46,119 nt of DNA from Mycobacterium gordonae. GTDB taxonomy: Bacteria > Actinomycetota > Actinomycetes > Mycobacteriales > Mycobacteriaceae. Shown here one piece after another: positions 1 through 8,444 of this stretch; position 1 is the first letter of the stretch, and each line of letters begins with the position of its first letter. The translations under genes were made by a program, and so were the position numbers. Where the stretch lies: contig NZ_LKTM01000336.1 in assembly GCF_001417955.2 (NCBI RefSeq), positions 1-46,119 on the forward strand, given 5' to 3'. The notes beneath the pieces are model-generated. The model was not told where the DNA came from. It was given only the letters and a program-made list of their open reading frames with translations, and ran no database searches.

Positions 1-656
1 GGGGCGGAGGCGCCCCGCCCGGGACCACGGGTACTGAGGGCGCAGCAGCCGCCGGCGGTGGCGGCGGAGGCGGCGTCGGCAGCGCCGACAGCGGCCTCGC
101 CCCGGCCAGCTACACCGGCGGAGACGCGGGTGCTTACACCGGCGGCACCGCCGCTGGGACCGATGTCGGCAGCGCGGCGGCGACCAGCGCCAATCCCGGT
201 GTGGCCAGTTCTGGTGTCGGTGGCTTCGGGATGATGCCGATGCCCATGCCGATGGGGGCAATGACCCGCAGCGCCGGTCTACTCGGCGACGGACCCTCGA
301 TGCCGGTGCCCGCCAAGGCCGAGGAGAAGGAAGAAGAGGCTGCCGCAGTCGAGGAAGCCACAGCAGAAGCAGAAGGCACGGCCGAAACGCCCGAGCCCGA
401 AGTGCCGGCCATGAGCGTGCTGCCCACAGCGGTGCCCGGCGCCGCGGCGGCAGCAGCTCCCGGCGAAGCGAAGCCGGCCACGCAACCAGCAGCGGGAGCA
501 TCCCGGATCCCGGCATCGGGATTCCGCGCGTCGGACGCCGTCGCAGAGGAAGCCGAAGAAACGGTCGCCACGCTACGTCCGAAGATCGCCCCCGGCGAGT
601 TTCGCCCCCGGGCCGAAGAAGAGGAAGAAGCGCGGGTCCAGATACCCGGCGCTTGA
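1..656 (+). CDS. C-terminal part of a Gly/Ala/Pro-rich protein (5' end outside window)
   Basis: The frame is open from base 3 to the TGA at 654-656, so the gene begins before the window and only its last 217 residues are seen. The visible part starts with a poly-Ala/poly-Gly stretch, passes through a Met/Pro patch (GMMPMPMPMG), then a Glu/Ala-rich acidic segment (EEKEEEAAAVEEA) and a second acidic run (EEEEEAR) just before the end. No catalytic motif or membrane segment is visible. Such low-complexity tails are common on mycobacterial secreted or cell-wall proteins, including ESX-associated ones, but I cannot assign a family from the tail. It converges on the response regulator gene with a 7-bp gap. 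The ATG at 201 is only an internal methionine. I am confident it is coding but not of what it does. Confidence 0.6.
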   Translation, partial: GGGAPPGTTGTEGAAAAGGGGGGGVGSADSGLAPASYTGGDAGAYTGGTAAGTDVGSAAATSANPGVASSGVGGFGMMPMPMPMGAMTRSAGLLGDGPSMPVPAKAEEKEEEAAAVEEATAEAEGTAETPEPEVPAMSVLPTAVPGAAAAAAPGEAKPATQPAAGASRIPASGFRASDAVAEEAEETVATLRPKIAPGEFRPRAEEEEEARVQIPGA

Positions 657-663
657 CGCGTCG

Positions 664-1062
664 CTAGTGCGCGGGGGCGCGCAGCAGGCTCAGCGCCGTG
701 CGGCCCAGCACGATGGGGTCGAGCGGATGCGGCACCGCCGCCTCGGCGCGTGACCAGCTGGCCAGCCAGGCATCGTCCGGACGTCCGGTCAGCACCAGAA
801 TCGGCGGGCACGACGACAACTCATCCTTGAGCTGCTTGGCGATCCCCATGCCGCCGGTCGGCGCAGCCTCTCCGTCCAGGATGGCCAGGTCGATGCCGCC
901 TTCGTCCATCGTGCGGATCACCATCGGGCCGGTGGCGACCTCGACGTAGCTCAGTTCGGGCAGGTCCGGGTGCAGCCGTTTACCCAGGGCCTGCTTCACC
1001 TGTTCGCGGGTGTGGACGTTGTCGCTGTAGACGAGGATGCGCAGCGGGCTGGAGTCAGGCAC
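664..1062 (-). CDS. Receiver-only response regulator (Rv3143-like)
   Basis: A 132-residue protein made of a single receiver domain with no output domain. The phosphoacceptor is probably Asp63 in the strand LAILDGE; an acidic residue near the first strand (Asp14) and the conserved Thr in LVLTGRP fit the fold. The start is a GTG at 1060-1062. It lies 15 bp downstream of the YceI gene on the same strand, so it may be the last gene of the catabolic operon or have its own promoter. The length and sequence are close to what I remember of M. tuberculosis Rv3143, and fadB4 (Rv3141) lies nearby here as it does there. A stand-alone receiver works by binding a partner or draining phosphate; the partner kinase is not in this window. 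Confidence 0.8.
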   Translation of the reverse strand: MPDSSPLRILVYSDNVHTREQVKQALGKRLHPDLPELSYVEVATGPMVIRTMDEGGIDLAILDGEAAPTGGMGIAKQLKDELSSCPPILVLTGRPDDAWLASWSRAEAAVPHPLDPIVLGRTALSLLRAPAH

Positions 1063-1077
1063 GGTGCAGATGTTATT

Positions 1078-1620
1078 TCACGCGGTCTGAGCCGGGTGCA
1101 CGAAGACGGCTTCAGCGGACACCGTGACCGCGTTGGACATCACGCCGAGTTTGTTCCAGTCCAGGTCGAACCGGGATCGGTCGATCTGCGTCCGACCCGA
1201 AACCCGTACCGACCCGTCGTCGAGTTCGGTGATCGTCACCGGGAGGGGCACCGGCTCCGTAATGCCCTTGATGGTGAAGTGGGTGTGCAGGTCGGCGGAC
1301 TTTCCGGTAGCCGGGTGCAGGGCGTTGACGACGACGGTGATCTCGCCGAAGCGTTCGACGTCGAAGAAGTCGGCCGAACGCAGGTGCTTGTCGCGGCGTG
1401 CGATCCCGGTGTCCAGTGAGGCGACCTGGATGTCGATCCGGCCTGCCACCTCGCCTTCGCCGGTGAGGCGGCCCTCGCCGCTGAACTCGGTGAAGGCGCC
1501 TTTGACGGGCATCAGGCCCCACATGTTGCGGATCTTGAAGGTGACCGCGGAGCGGTCGGGCACCAGAGCCCACGTCCCGGCGGATTCCGGGTCGGTGAGC
1601 AGAGTTTCCAGCGTGGTCAT
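1078..1620 (-). CDS. YceI-family lipid/isoprenoid-binding protein
   Basis: A 180-residue protein with the YceI pattern: an N-terminal segment WALVPDRSAVTFKIRNMWG, the strand-rich centre with ASLDTGIARRDKHLRSADFFD, and a C-terminal IDRSRFDLDWNKLG motif. The ATG at 1618-1620 overlaps the SnoaL-like gene's stop by 4 bp (ATGA). The upstream in-frame codons are rejected because they run through that gene. YceI proteins form a lipocalin-like barrel that binds a polyisoprenoid or other amphiphile. Unlike E. coli YceI there is no signal peptide, so it should act in the cytosol. Its place in a degradation operon suggests it carries or buffers a hydrophobic substrate, which is inference. Confidence 0.85.
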   Translation of the reverse strand: MTTLETLLTDPESAGTWALVPDRSAVTFKIRNMWGLMPVKGAFTEFSGEGRLTGEGEVAGRIDIQVASLDTGIARRDKHLRSADFFDVERFGEITVVVNALHPATGKSADLHTHFTIKGITEPVPLPVTITELDDGSVRVSGRTQIDRSRFDLDWNKLGVMSNAVTVSAEAVFVHPAQTA

Positions 1621-2012
1621 CGTGAGTCCCTGACTAGTAGGGGCGCGAGGTCTGCGGGGTCGAAGTACTCGTCTATGTGGTTGATAAGACCTTCTTTGTC
1701 CACCTTGATCACGATGCAAACCCGCATCGCGATCGACTGGCCGCCGTGGCCTGTGGCGTGCAACACGTGCTGCTGGACGAATCCGTTCTCGAATACCTGG
1801 CGGTCCAGGATTTCGTAGCCGCGCGTAGCGGTGGTCGAGAGGAACCAGTCGATGACGCGCAGTGCCCGCGGCTTGTCATCACAGGTGGTCGGGTCGCGGC
1901 GGCCGTCGGTGCGCCAGACGGCGACGTCGTCGCCCCACATCGAGGCGACAGTCTCCCGGTCGCCCTTCTCGATTGCGCTGAACAGCCGGTCGGCGACCTC
2001 GGTGATCGTCAT
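1617..2012 (-). CDS. SnoaL-like / nuclear transport factor 2 fold protein
   Basis: A 131-residue protein starting MTITEVADRLFSAIEKGD, with the helix-then-strand opening of the NTF2-like/SnoaL fold, a central WGDDVAVWRTDGRRD segment and the family's closing pattern INHIDEYFDPADL. The fold serves as a small enzyme (isomerase, cyclase, dehydratase) or ligand-binding domain, and the residues visible here do not decide which. Its ATG (2010-2012) overlaps the stop of the DUF6285 gene, and its own stop overlaps the YceI start, both as 4-bp ATGA junctions, so it is translationally coupled on both sides. Function within the pathway is unknown. Confidence 0.8.
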   Translation of the reverse strand: MTITEVADRLFSAIEKGDRETVASMWGDDVAVWRTDGRRDPTTCDDKPRALRVIDWFLSTTATRGYEILDRQVFENGFVQQHVLHATGHGGQSIAMRVCIVIKVDKEGLINHIDEYFDPADLAPLLVRDSR

Positions 2013-2353
2013 GAAGCGGGCTCCTTGTCGTATCCGGGGTGGGCGGCGGCCAGTCGGTGTCGTACCAGCGTGCGCAGGCACGCGGCGACGTCGTCGCCAC
2101 GGTCGTCGAGCTCACCGGCACGGATCGCTGCGGCCAGGGCGGGTTCGTCGGCGAAGCCCAGGCCGGTCAGGGCGGCGCGAACCTCGGTCTCGCCGGGGTT
2201 CTGCAGTTCGCGCTCGACCATGCGCAGGGCGTTGGCGGCCACTCGGGCGTGGAAATTGACCTGGCCGGTGGTCGCGTCCCGCACGTCGTTCTCCAGGAAC
2301 TCGGCGACGGCGGCGACCAGTTCGGCCGCGGTGGGCCGGCCGTGTAGGTTCAC
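2009..2353 (-). CDS. DUF6285-type protein coupled to phosphotransferase
   Basis: A 114-residue, mostly helical protein beginning at a GTG (2351-2353) that overlaps the phosphotransferase stop (GTGA). It reads NLHGRPTAAELVAAVAEFL near the start and has FHARVAANALRMVEREL in the middle, which I associate with DUF6285, a small partner gene habitually found directly after an aminoglycoside-phosphotransferase-like gene and next to an acyl-CoA dehydrogenase. That arrangement is exactly what is present here. No catalytic residues are obvious. The 10 codons upstream of the GTG are open, but the GTGA overlap supports the shorter start. Confidence 0.75.
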   Translation of the reverse strand: MNLHGRPTAAELVAAVAEFLENDVRDATTGQVNFHARVAANALRMVERELQNPGETEVRAALTGLGFADEPALAAAIRAGELDDRGDDVAACLRTLVRHRLAAAHPGYDKEPAS

Positions 2354-3303
2354 GAATCCTCCAACAGCTCGAGCAGATCCCATTCGTTCTCACACACCCG
2401 GCGACCGATCGTCGCCAGCTCTACTGAGCGGGTCTGCCCGCTCAGGTGGCGTTCGGCCTGATAACGGCAGATGACACCCCAGCGCAACGTGGCCAGCACC
2501 AGCCACCAGTGAAACGCGGTCCGGTCGACTGTCGTTGCGCCGGCCTCCTCATAGGAGCGCAGGAAGCTTTCGATGCTGCCCAGTCCGCCGGCCGCACGGC
2601 TGGCGGGCGCACCGAACCGCCACGCGCGCACGCAGAACCAGGCCAGGTCTTCGTAACGCTCGCCGACGTGCACCAGCTCCCAGTCCAGCACGGCGGCCAG
2701 GTCGGAGCCGTCGACAATCAGGTTGCCCATCCGGAAATCACCGTGCACCAGCACGGTGGGCGACGGAGCGGGCCGGTGGGCGCTCAGCCAGCGGATCGTC
2801 CATTCGAAAGTGGCTGTGGTGTCGCCCATGTCGTCGAGCTGCTGGCGGGAATGCTCGACGGGGTCATCGTGGGCGAGGTCGGGATCGCCGGCATCGGCGC
2901 GATGGATCGCGGCCAGGGCCTGCGCGCATTGCTGCAACAGCCGCTGCGGGTCGTCGAGCTGGCGGTAGATGCGCCGGACGATGGTCTCGCCCTTGATCTC
3001 CTCACAGATCAGAAACGGATTACCCAGTGCCGCAAGAGAATTATCAGCAACCAGCACATGCGGCACCGGTGCCCCGGCGGCCGCCGCGGCGGCCTGCACC
3101 CGGGCTTCCAGTTCCATGCCGGCGTGGATGTCGTCGGGTGGCCCGGTGCGCAGAATCAGGGGTCTTCGGTCGCTGCCGGTGACGGCGTCGAACGCCCAGG
3201 TGGTGCGGCTGGCGCCGCCGGTGAGCACCCGCAGGTTGTCGATCGCCACGCCGTCGCCCAATACCGGCTCGAGCAGCCCGGTCAAGCTTTCGGACAGCGT
3301 CAT
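2350..3303 (-). CDS. APH/ChoK-type phosphotransferase
   Basis: A 317-residue protein of the aminoglycoside phosphotransferase (protein-kinase-like) fold. The catalytic loop is HGDFRMGNLIV (about residues 187-197, Asp189 as base, Asn194) and the Mg-binding motif is LDWE (206-209). A Gly-rich nucleotide loop, LTGGASRTTW, sits near residue 27. The start is the ATG at 3301-3303, 7 bp after the acyl-CoA dehydrogenase stop. Members of this subfamily next to acyl-CoA dehydrogenases are thought to phosphorylate a hydroxyacyl or alcohol intermediate rather than drugs (ACAD10/11-like logic), so resistance is not implied. Gene order dehydrogenase-phosphotransferase-DUF6285 supports a catabolic role. The substrate is unknown. 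Confidence 0.85.
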   Translation of the reverse strand: MTLSESLTGLLEPVLGDGVAIDNLRVLTGGASRTTWAFDAVTGSDRRPLILRTGPPDDIHAGMELEARVQAAAAAAGAPVPHVLVADNSLAALGNPFLICEEIKGETIVRRIYRQLDDPQRLLQQCAQALAAIHRADAGDPDLAHDDPVEHSRQQLDDMGDTTATFEWTIRWLSAHRPAPSPTVLVHGDFRMGNLIVDGSDLAAVLDWELVHVGERYEDLAWFCVRAWRFGAPASRAAGGLGSIESFLRSYEEAGATTVDRTAFHWWLVLATLRWGVICRYQAERHLSGQTRSVELATIGRRVCENEWDLLELLEDS

Positions 3304-3310
3304 CTCTTGG

Positions 3311-4549
3311 TCACTTCTTGCCGAACTTGAACAGCCGCTGGGCAACCCGGCGGATCTGAATCTCCTCCGCACCCTCGGTGATCCGGTAGCGGCGGTGATG
3401 GCGGTAGATGTGTTCGAGTTGCTCGTGCCGGCTGTAACCGATGCCGCCGAGCACCTGCATGGCGCGGTCGGCCGCATCGCACACCAGCCGGTTGGCCCGG
3501 TAGTTGGCCATCGACACCTTGTCGGAGACCTCCATGTGGTGGTTGCGATCCAATTGGGTTGCGGCGTAATACACCAGCAGTCGCACCATCTGCGCCTCGG
3601 TCTGCAGTTCCACCAGCGGCCACTGCACCGCCTGGTTCACCGCCAGCGGCTTGCCGAAGACGTGACGTTCGCCGGCGTAGGCCACGGCGCGGTCGATGCA
3701 GTACTGGGCGGCGCCGAGGCTGCTGGCGGCCTGACGAATCCTGTTCTCGTGCAGGAAGGTCTGGCCCACTTCCAGTCCGCGGTCCACCTCACCCAGGATC
3801 GCGTTGTCGGGCACCCGGACGTCCTTGAGCTCCACCTCGGCATGGTCGGTGGGCATGTTGAACGTCCACCAGTAGTACGGGATGGTGAAACCGGGCGAGT
3901 CGCACGGCACCAGAAAGGCCGTGATGCCGCGGGCCTGGCCGGGTTCGCCCGAGGTGCGGGCAAACACCAGGTCGTGGGTGGCGCGATGGACGCCGGTGTT
4001 GAATCGCTTGGCGCCGTTGATCACCCAGTCGTCACCGTCGCGGACGGCGGTGGTTTCCAGCCAGGTGGCATCCGAGCCGTGCTTGGGCTCGGTCAGCCCG
4101 AAGGCCATCGACCGCTCACCGGTGATCAGCGCCTCGGTCCACTCTTTCTTCTGCGCGTCGGTGCCGAACCGGTCCATCATGATCACCTGCGGGAAGTTGC
4201 CCACGATCGACGACTCGTCCTGCAGGTCGTTGTGCAGGCCAAGTCCCTTGTGCGCCAGATGCTCCCGGATGACCGCCATGTCGATGTTGGTGCCGTCGCG
4301 TCCGCCGAACTGCGACGGCAGCCCGTACCGCAGCCAGCCGGCCCGGTCGGCGCGCCTGCGCATCTCACCGAGCAGGTCTTCCCATTCCCGGCGGGGGATG
4401 CCGCCGTTGTCCCAGTCGGTGCGGGCATTCTCGCGCCGATGGTCGAAGTACTGGATGTTCTCGCGTTCCAGCGGCTTGATCTCGGTTTCGATGAACTCGT
4501 CCATCTCCGCGAGCAGACCCGGAAGGTGTTCGGGCAGGCTGAAATCCAC
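3311..4549 (-). CDS. Acyl-CoA dehydrogenase (FadE type)
   Basis: A 412-residue flavoenzyme that would introduce an alpha-beta double bond in an acyl-CoA thioester. It has the FAD/substrate motif AFGLTEPKHGSD (about 148-159), WVINGAKRFNTG, and the C-terminal ITEGAEEIQ with Glu392 at the catalytic-base position used by most family members. The GTG start (4547-4549) has a good Shine-Dalgarno sequence, AAGGAG, just upstream. It follows the TetR gene by 19 bp and precedes the phosphotransferase by 7 bp. The N-terminal half is somewhat divergent from the short-chain enzymes, and it resembles the ACAD10/11 group. The exact acyl chain cannot be read from the sequence. Confidence 0.9.
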   Translation of the reverse strand: MDFSLPEHLPGLLAEMDEFIETEIKPLERENIQYFDHRRENARTDWDNGGIPRREWEDLLGEMRRRADRAGWLRYGLPSQFGGRDGTNIDMAVIREHLAHKGLGLHNDLQDESSIVGNFPQVIMMDRFGTDAQKKEWTEALITGERSMAFGLTEPKHGSDATWLETTAVRDGDDWVINGAKRFNTGVHRATHDLVFARTSGEPGQARGITAFLVPCDSPGFTIPYYWWTFNMPTDHAEVELKDVRVPDNAILGEVDRGLEVGQTFLHENRIRQAASSLGAAQYCIDRAVAYAGERHVFGKPLAVNQAVQWPLVELQTEAQMVRLLVYYAATQLDRNHHMEVSDKVSMANYRANRLVCDAADRAMQVLGGIGYSRHEQLEHIYRHHRRYRITEGAEEIQIRRVAQRLFKFGKK

Positions 4550-4568
4550 GTTGATCTCCTTTGTCTTG

Positions 4569-5180
4569 TCAAGCGCCGTACAAAGTTTTCTTCCAGATCC
4601 GCGACAGCAGGGCTATCGCGTCGTCGTCGCTGATCGTCACGCCCAGGTCCGGTTTCCCGACGAACACGGTGGTGAAGTTCTCGAAGAGCAGCGCGATGGC
4701 CGCCGCGGTGTGCTCCGGGTTGAGCTCGCCGCCGTGGCCCTGTTCCTGCGCGCGACGTACCGAAGCGGCCACGATGTCCATTCCGAATCGCCGGAATTCG
4801 TTCTGGACGTCGGCGAACCGTTGTTGGGTGGCGGCCAGCTGAGCCACCGCGATCATGATGCCGATGTTCTGCTTGAACATGCCCCAGTAGCCGGTGACCA
4901 CGGAGGTGAAGAAGGCATCGTCATCCGGTGATTCGGGCAGCTGAACCCGCAAGCCGGACGGCTCGACGACGTCGTGCAGGAACGACTCCGCCAGCGCGGC
5001 CAGCAGATCTTCCTTGTCGGTGAAGTAACGGTAGAACACCGCCGACGACTTGCCGGCGGCAGAGGTGATGTCGGCCAGGGTGGTCCCGTGAAAACCCCGC
5101 TCCGCGAACAGCTTCCGCGCCGCCAGCTCGATGGCCTGGCGCGTCTGCTGGCCCTTGGCGCTGAGCACTTCTGCCGGCAT
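4569..5180 (-). CDS. TetR-family transcriptional regulator within the catabolic operon
   Basis: A 203-residue repressor with an N-terminal HTH (RQAIELAARKLFAERGFHGT, then LADITSAAGKSSAVFYRYF, roughly residues 14-52) and an unrelated ligand-binding C-terminal domain. Its ATG (5178-5180) overlaps the HMG-CoA-lyase-like gene's stop by one base (TGATG), so it is made together with the pathway enzymes. This suggests autoregulation with the operon. The most plausible operator is the 28-bp inverted repeat at 9558-9585 in front of the first gene. The inducer may be a CoA thioester or the substrate itself, which is inference. Confidence 0.88.
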   Translation of the reverse strand: MPAEVLSAKGQQTRQAIELAARKLFAERGFHGTTLADITSAAGKSSAVFYRYFTDKEDLLAALAESFLHDVVEPSGLRVQLPESPDDDAFFTSVVTGYWGMFKQNIGIMIAVAQLAATQQRFADVQNEFRRFGMDIVAASVRRAQEQGHGGELNPEHTAAAIALLFENFTTVFVGKPDLGVTISDDDAIALLSRIWKKTLYGA

Positions 5181-6076
5181 CAGGTCCGCATCCGGTCTCC
5201 CGCGCGCAGCAGGGCGCTCGGCAGGTCATGGCCGACGGCCGCTCGGGCAACCTGCGCGGCGGCGATCGCGGCCCGCAGGTCCACGTCGACGTCGAACCCG
5301 CTGTCGGTCAGCAGGTACACCAGGTCCTCGGTGGCGATGTTGCCGGTCGCCCCCGGCGCGAACGGGCAACCGCCCAGTCCGCCCACCGAGGCGTCCAGTC
5401 GGGTGACACCGGCCGCCACAGCGGCGTACGCGCTGGCCAGGCCGGCGCCGCGGGTGTTGTGGAAGTGTGCGCCCAGCGGCAACTCGCCGACCACCGGATA
5501 TAGTTGCCGCACAAGCGAAGTCACCCGCCCCGGCGTGACCGTGCCGATAGTGTCTGCGATGCAGAACCGGTCGGCGCCCCGTTCGCGCGCCGCGGCGGCG
5601 ATGTCCAGCACGCGTTGCGGGGGAGTGGGTCCCTCGAACGGGCAGTCCCACGCCGTGGCGACGATCACCTCGACGGCCGCGTCGGCGTCGTGCGCGATGG
5701 CGACGATCTCGCTGATCTGTTCGGTGGCCTCGGCGCTGGACCGCCCGACATTGGCCTGGCTGAAGGCGTCCGATGCCGCGACCACGTACTCGATGGACCG
5801 CAACCCGGCGGCGATCGCTCGCCTGGCTCCGTTCGGACTGGCCACCAGCGCGGAGAATTCGATGTCGGGGTAACTGTGCAGTTCGGCGGCGAGCTCGGCG
5901 GCGTCGGCCATCGACGGCACCTTCGACGGCGACACGAAGGCGGTGGCCTCGACCTCGCGCACGCCGGTGGCGGCCAGGGCGGCCAACAGTTCCAGCTTGG
6001 CCGACAACGGAATTGGCTTCTCGATCTGCAACCCGTCCCGCAGCGCCACCTCGCGGATGTCGACATGGGGGCTCAT
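5180..6076 (-). CDS. HMG-CoA lyase-like enzyme (HMGL/DRE-TIM family)
   Basis: A 298-residue TIM-barrel lyase. Visible active-site motifs are REVALRDGLQ (Arg13, Asp14), HFHNTRG (His204, His206, Asn207, metal and base) and the signature loop GGLGGCPFAPGATGN with Cys237. These match 3-hydroxy-3-methylglutaryl-CoA lyase, which cleaves HMG-CoA to acetyl-CoA and acetoacetate; related enzymes cleave other 3-hydroxyacyl-CoA or citramalyl-CoA-type substrates. The ATG at 6074-6076 overlaps the CoA-transferase stop (ATGA). A longer upstream frame is merely the antisense of the CoA-transferase. Placed between a CoA-transferase and an acyl-CoA dehydrogenase, it is probably the carbon-carbon cleavage step of the pathway. 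Confidence 0.9.
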   Translation of the reverse strand: MSPHVDIREVALRDGLQIEKPIPLSAKLELLAALAATGVREVEATAFVSPSKVPSMADAAELAAELHSYPDIEFSALVASPNGARRAIAAGLRSIEYVVAASDAFSQANVGRSSAEATEQISEIVAIAHDADAAVEVIVATAWDCPFEGPTPPQRVLDIAAAARERGADRFCIADTIGTVTPGRVTSLVRQLYPVVGELPLGAHFHNTRGAGLASAYAAVAAGVTRLDASVGGLGGCPFAPGATGNIATEDLVYLLTDSGFDVDVDLRAAIAAAQVARAAVGHDLPSALLRAGDRMRT

Positions 6077-7272
6077 ATGACCTCCTCGGCCGCCAACGAC
6101 GCGACTTCGTCGGCTGTCTTGCCCAGCAGCCCGGTGTAGATGTCGTCGTTGTGCTGTCCCGGGCGGGCCGGACCGGCATTGCGCACGCGGCCCGGCGATT
6201 CCGAGAGCACCGGCACGATGCCCGGACCCAGGACGTCGCGGCCCAGGCGTTCGTCGTGGTGCGGTACCAGCATGTGGCGGGCCCGCAACTGCGGGTCGTT
6301 CACCACCTCGGCGACGGTGTTGATCGGGCCGGCGATCACGCCTGCGGCGGAGAGTGTTTCGATGATCTCGGCGGGTGCACGCTGGGCGGCCCAGGCGCCG
6401 ATGATCTCGTCCAGCTCGTCCTGGTTGCGTCCCCGGGCGCCGTGGGTGGCGAACCGGTCGTCGGTGACCAGTTCCGGGCGCTCCATCGCCTTGCACAGCC
6501 GGGCGAAGACGGTGTCCTGGTTGGCGGCGATCACCACCCACGACCCGTCGGCGCTCTGATAGATGTTCGACGGCGCGATGCCCTCCAGCCGGGTACCCGA
6601 CGGGCCCCGCACCACACCGCCGACGTCGTAATCCGGGATGGTGGATTCCTGTACCGCCAAACAGGATTCGGTCAGCGCGACGTCGACCACCTGGCCGTGC
6701 CCGGTGACGCTGCGGCGGTGCAGCGCGGCCAGTGCGCCCTGGGCGCCGAACATGCCGGCCAGGGTGTCGCCCAGCGACAGCGCGAGCCGGGGCGGCGGGC
6801 CGCCGGGGAAGCCATTGAGGTGCCGCAGCCCGCTGGCCGCCTCGGCGACCGACGCGTAGCCGGCCTTGCGGGCGTCGGGTCCGGTCTGGCCGTAGCCGGA
6901 GACGCGGACCAGGATGATGCCCGGATTGCGTTCGGTGAGCACGTCGTAACCCAGGTTCCACTTCTCCAAGGTGCCCGGCCGGAAGTTCTCCACCACGATG
7001 TCGGACTTCTCGACCAGATCCAGGAACAGTTCGCGCCCCCGCGGCTTGCGCAGGTCGAGGGTGATGGCCCGCTTGTTGCGGGCGTGCACGGTCCAGAAGA
7101 CGCGATGGCCGTCCATTTCTGCCTGCCCCCAGGTCCGCAACGGGTCCGGGGCGCCCGGTGGTTCCACCTTGATGACGTCGGCGCCCATGTCTCCGAGCAG
7201 GCGGCCGACGAACGGGCCCGCGATCAGGGTGCCGAGTTCGAGCACCCGGATACCGTCGAGAGCACCGGTCAC
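6073..7272 (-). CDS. CaiB/BaiF class III CoA-transferase
   Basis: A 399-residue family III CoA-transferase. It opens with GALDGIRVLELGTLIAGPF, contains ADVIKVEPP and RNKRAITLDL, and places Asp169 in LGDTLAGM, the same position and context as the catalytic aspartate of formyl-CoA transferase. The enzyme would move CoA between a donor thioester and a carboxylic acid through an aspartyl-CoA intermediate. The GTG start at 7270-7272 overlaps the hydrolase stop (GTGA). The open codons upstream are rejected because they overlap the hydrolase gene. In the operon it would activate an acid substrate for the dehydrogenase and lyase; donor and acceptor are unknown. Confidence 0.9.
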   Translation of the reverse strand: MTGALDGIRVLELGTLIAGPFVGRLLGDMGADVIKVEPPGAPDPLRTWGQAEMDGHRVFWTVHARNKRAITLDLRKPRGRELFLDLVEKSDIVVENFRPGTLEKWNLGYDVLTERNPGIILVRVSGYGQTGPDARKAGYASVAEAASGLRHLNGFPGGPPPRLALSLGDTLAGMFGAQGALAALHRRSVTGHGQVVDVALTESCLAVQESTIPDYDVGGVVRGPSGTRLEGIAPSNIYQSADGSWVVIAANQDTVFARLCKAMERPELVTDDRFATHGARGRNQDELDEIIGAWAAQRAPAEIIETLSAAGVIAGPINTVAEVVNDPQLRARHMLVPHHDERLGRDVLGPGIVPVLSESPGRVRNAGPARPGQHNDDIYTGLLGKTADEVASLAAEEVI

Positions 7273-8444
7273 TGCGAGCCCACGAAGTTGTGCCGGGTCA
7301 GCCAGTCGGTGACGATATCCACCGCCTGGCGTAGCTTGTCCCGCTGGTCGGGTCCCGCGTAATAGTGTGTGGCGCCGGGGATTTCGTGCATCTCCTTGTC
7401 CGGGTGCCCGATCGCCTCGTAGAGCCGACGGGTGTGGCTGGGTGTGCATGCGTCGTCGCCCAGGTTACCGATCACCAGGGCAGGGATCGTGAGGTCCTTC
7501 CCGCACGCTACGCCGTCGCCCCGGGCCTCGTCATAGCTCCACTGCGACAGCCACCCGCGCAACGTCGAGAACCGCGCCAGGCCGACGGGGCTCATGTTCA
7601 CCACCTGGGGGTCGCCCAGGTAACAGGTGCCCGGCGTGCGCTCGTTGGGGTCGACGGTGGGGTCCAGCCAGCGCGGGTCGGCCATGGTGCCGTGTACGAC
7701 GAAGCAGAACTCGTCATCCGGGCGGCCGGCCGACTTGAGTTCGGCCAGCTTCTCGCGGACCCACGCGGTGATCCGCCGGTTGCGGTCGATCTGCGCCTGC
7801 CGGTAGCGGGTCAGGAACTCCTCGGTGTAGGGCGGTTGATTGGGGTTGTCCGGGTTGTAGAGATCCAGCTCGGGGTCGCGCTGGGTGGGGTCGGCTTCGT
7901 CGAGGATGGACGCATCCAGCCACTCGGTCAGGGTGCCGTGCCGGCTGATATGCGCGGCGAGCAGCATGATGCCGTCGGCGGGCGGCAGTTCGAGCTGGGT
8001 CAGGTCGGGTCCGTCACCGGACGGGCTGGCGGTGATGGTCGGGTGCTGGGCCTGTTGCTGGTAGAACACCGACAGCGACCCGCCCCCGCTCCAGCCGGCG
8101 AGCACCACTTTGCGGTAGCCCAACCGGTTCTTGGCGTCCTTGATGCATTCGCCGAGGTCCTCGACCACCTTCTCCATCAGCAGTGCGGAGTCGGTGCCGC
8201 GGAAACGGCTGTTGCAGTAGATGACATGATGCCCGGCGCGGGCGAGCGCGTTGATCATCGGCAGGTACGCGCCGCCACCGATCGGATGCATGAACACCAG
8301 CACGGTGTCGGACGCCCGGTCCTTCGGCTTGAGCAGATAGCTTTCCAGCACCGTGATTTCCGCGAGCCCGCCGTAGACGTCGCGGACGCCGGAATTGTTC
8401 TGGAAAGCAACGAGATACGGGATGCGCTCGTAGTCGTGTTTCAT
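7269..8444 (-). CDS. Alpha/beta hydrolase
   Basis: A 391-residue alpha/beta hydrolase with the nucleophile elbow GWSGGG (Ser119), an HPIGGG oxyanion-type segment near residue 53, an acidic residue in GNLGDDACTPSH and a C-terminal His in GATHYYAG. It could be an esterase, a thioesterase or a C-C bond hydrolase of the kind that follows ring cleavage. Its ATG (8442-8444) overlaps the stop of the dioxygenase-like gene and its stop overlaps the CoA-transferase start. Following a ring-cleavage-type dioxygenase, a role in hydrolysing the ring-opened product is attractive but unproven. No signal peptide is seen. Confidence 0.8.
   Translation of the reverse strand: MKHDYERIPYLVAFQNNSGVRDVYGGLAEITVLESYLLKPKDRASDTVLVFMHPIGGGAYLPMINALARAGHHVIYCNSRFRGTDSALLMEKVVEDLGECIKDAKNRLGYRKVVLAGWSGGGSLSVFYQQQAQHPTITASPSGDGPDLTQLELPPADGIMLLAAHISRHGTLTEWLDASILDEADPTQRDPELDLYNPDNPNQPPYTEEFLTRYRQAQIDRNRRITAWVREKLAELKSAGRPDDEFCFVVHGTMADPRWLDPTVDPNERTPGTCYLGDPQVVNMSPVGLARFSTLRGWLSQWSYDEARGDGVACGKDLTIPALVIGNLGDDACTPSHTRRLYEAIGHPDKEMHEIPGATHYYAGPDQRDKLRQAVDIVTDWLTRHNFVGSQ

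Noticed and set aside
2350..3303. Aminoglycoside resistance gene
   Set aside because: The kinase fold is shared, but gene context (acyl-CoA dehydrogenase, DUF6285) points to metabolism, and no drug-specific features are visible.
2969..4633. 554-codon plus-strand frame over the acyl-CoA dehydrogenase
   Set aside because: A GC-rich shadow of the minus-strand gene whose motifs (TEPKHGSD, ITEGAEEIQ) are clear; the plus translation has no domain.
5180..6961. 593-codon frame extending the HMG-CoA-lyase-like gene upstream
   Set aside because: The first 295 codons are an Arg/Pro/Gly-rich shadow over the CoA-transferase gene; the true start is the ATG at 6076 in an ATGA overlap.
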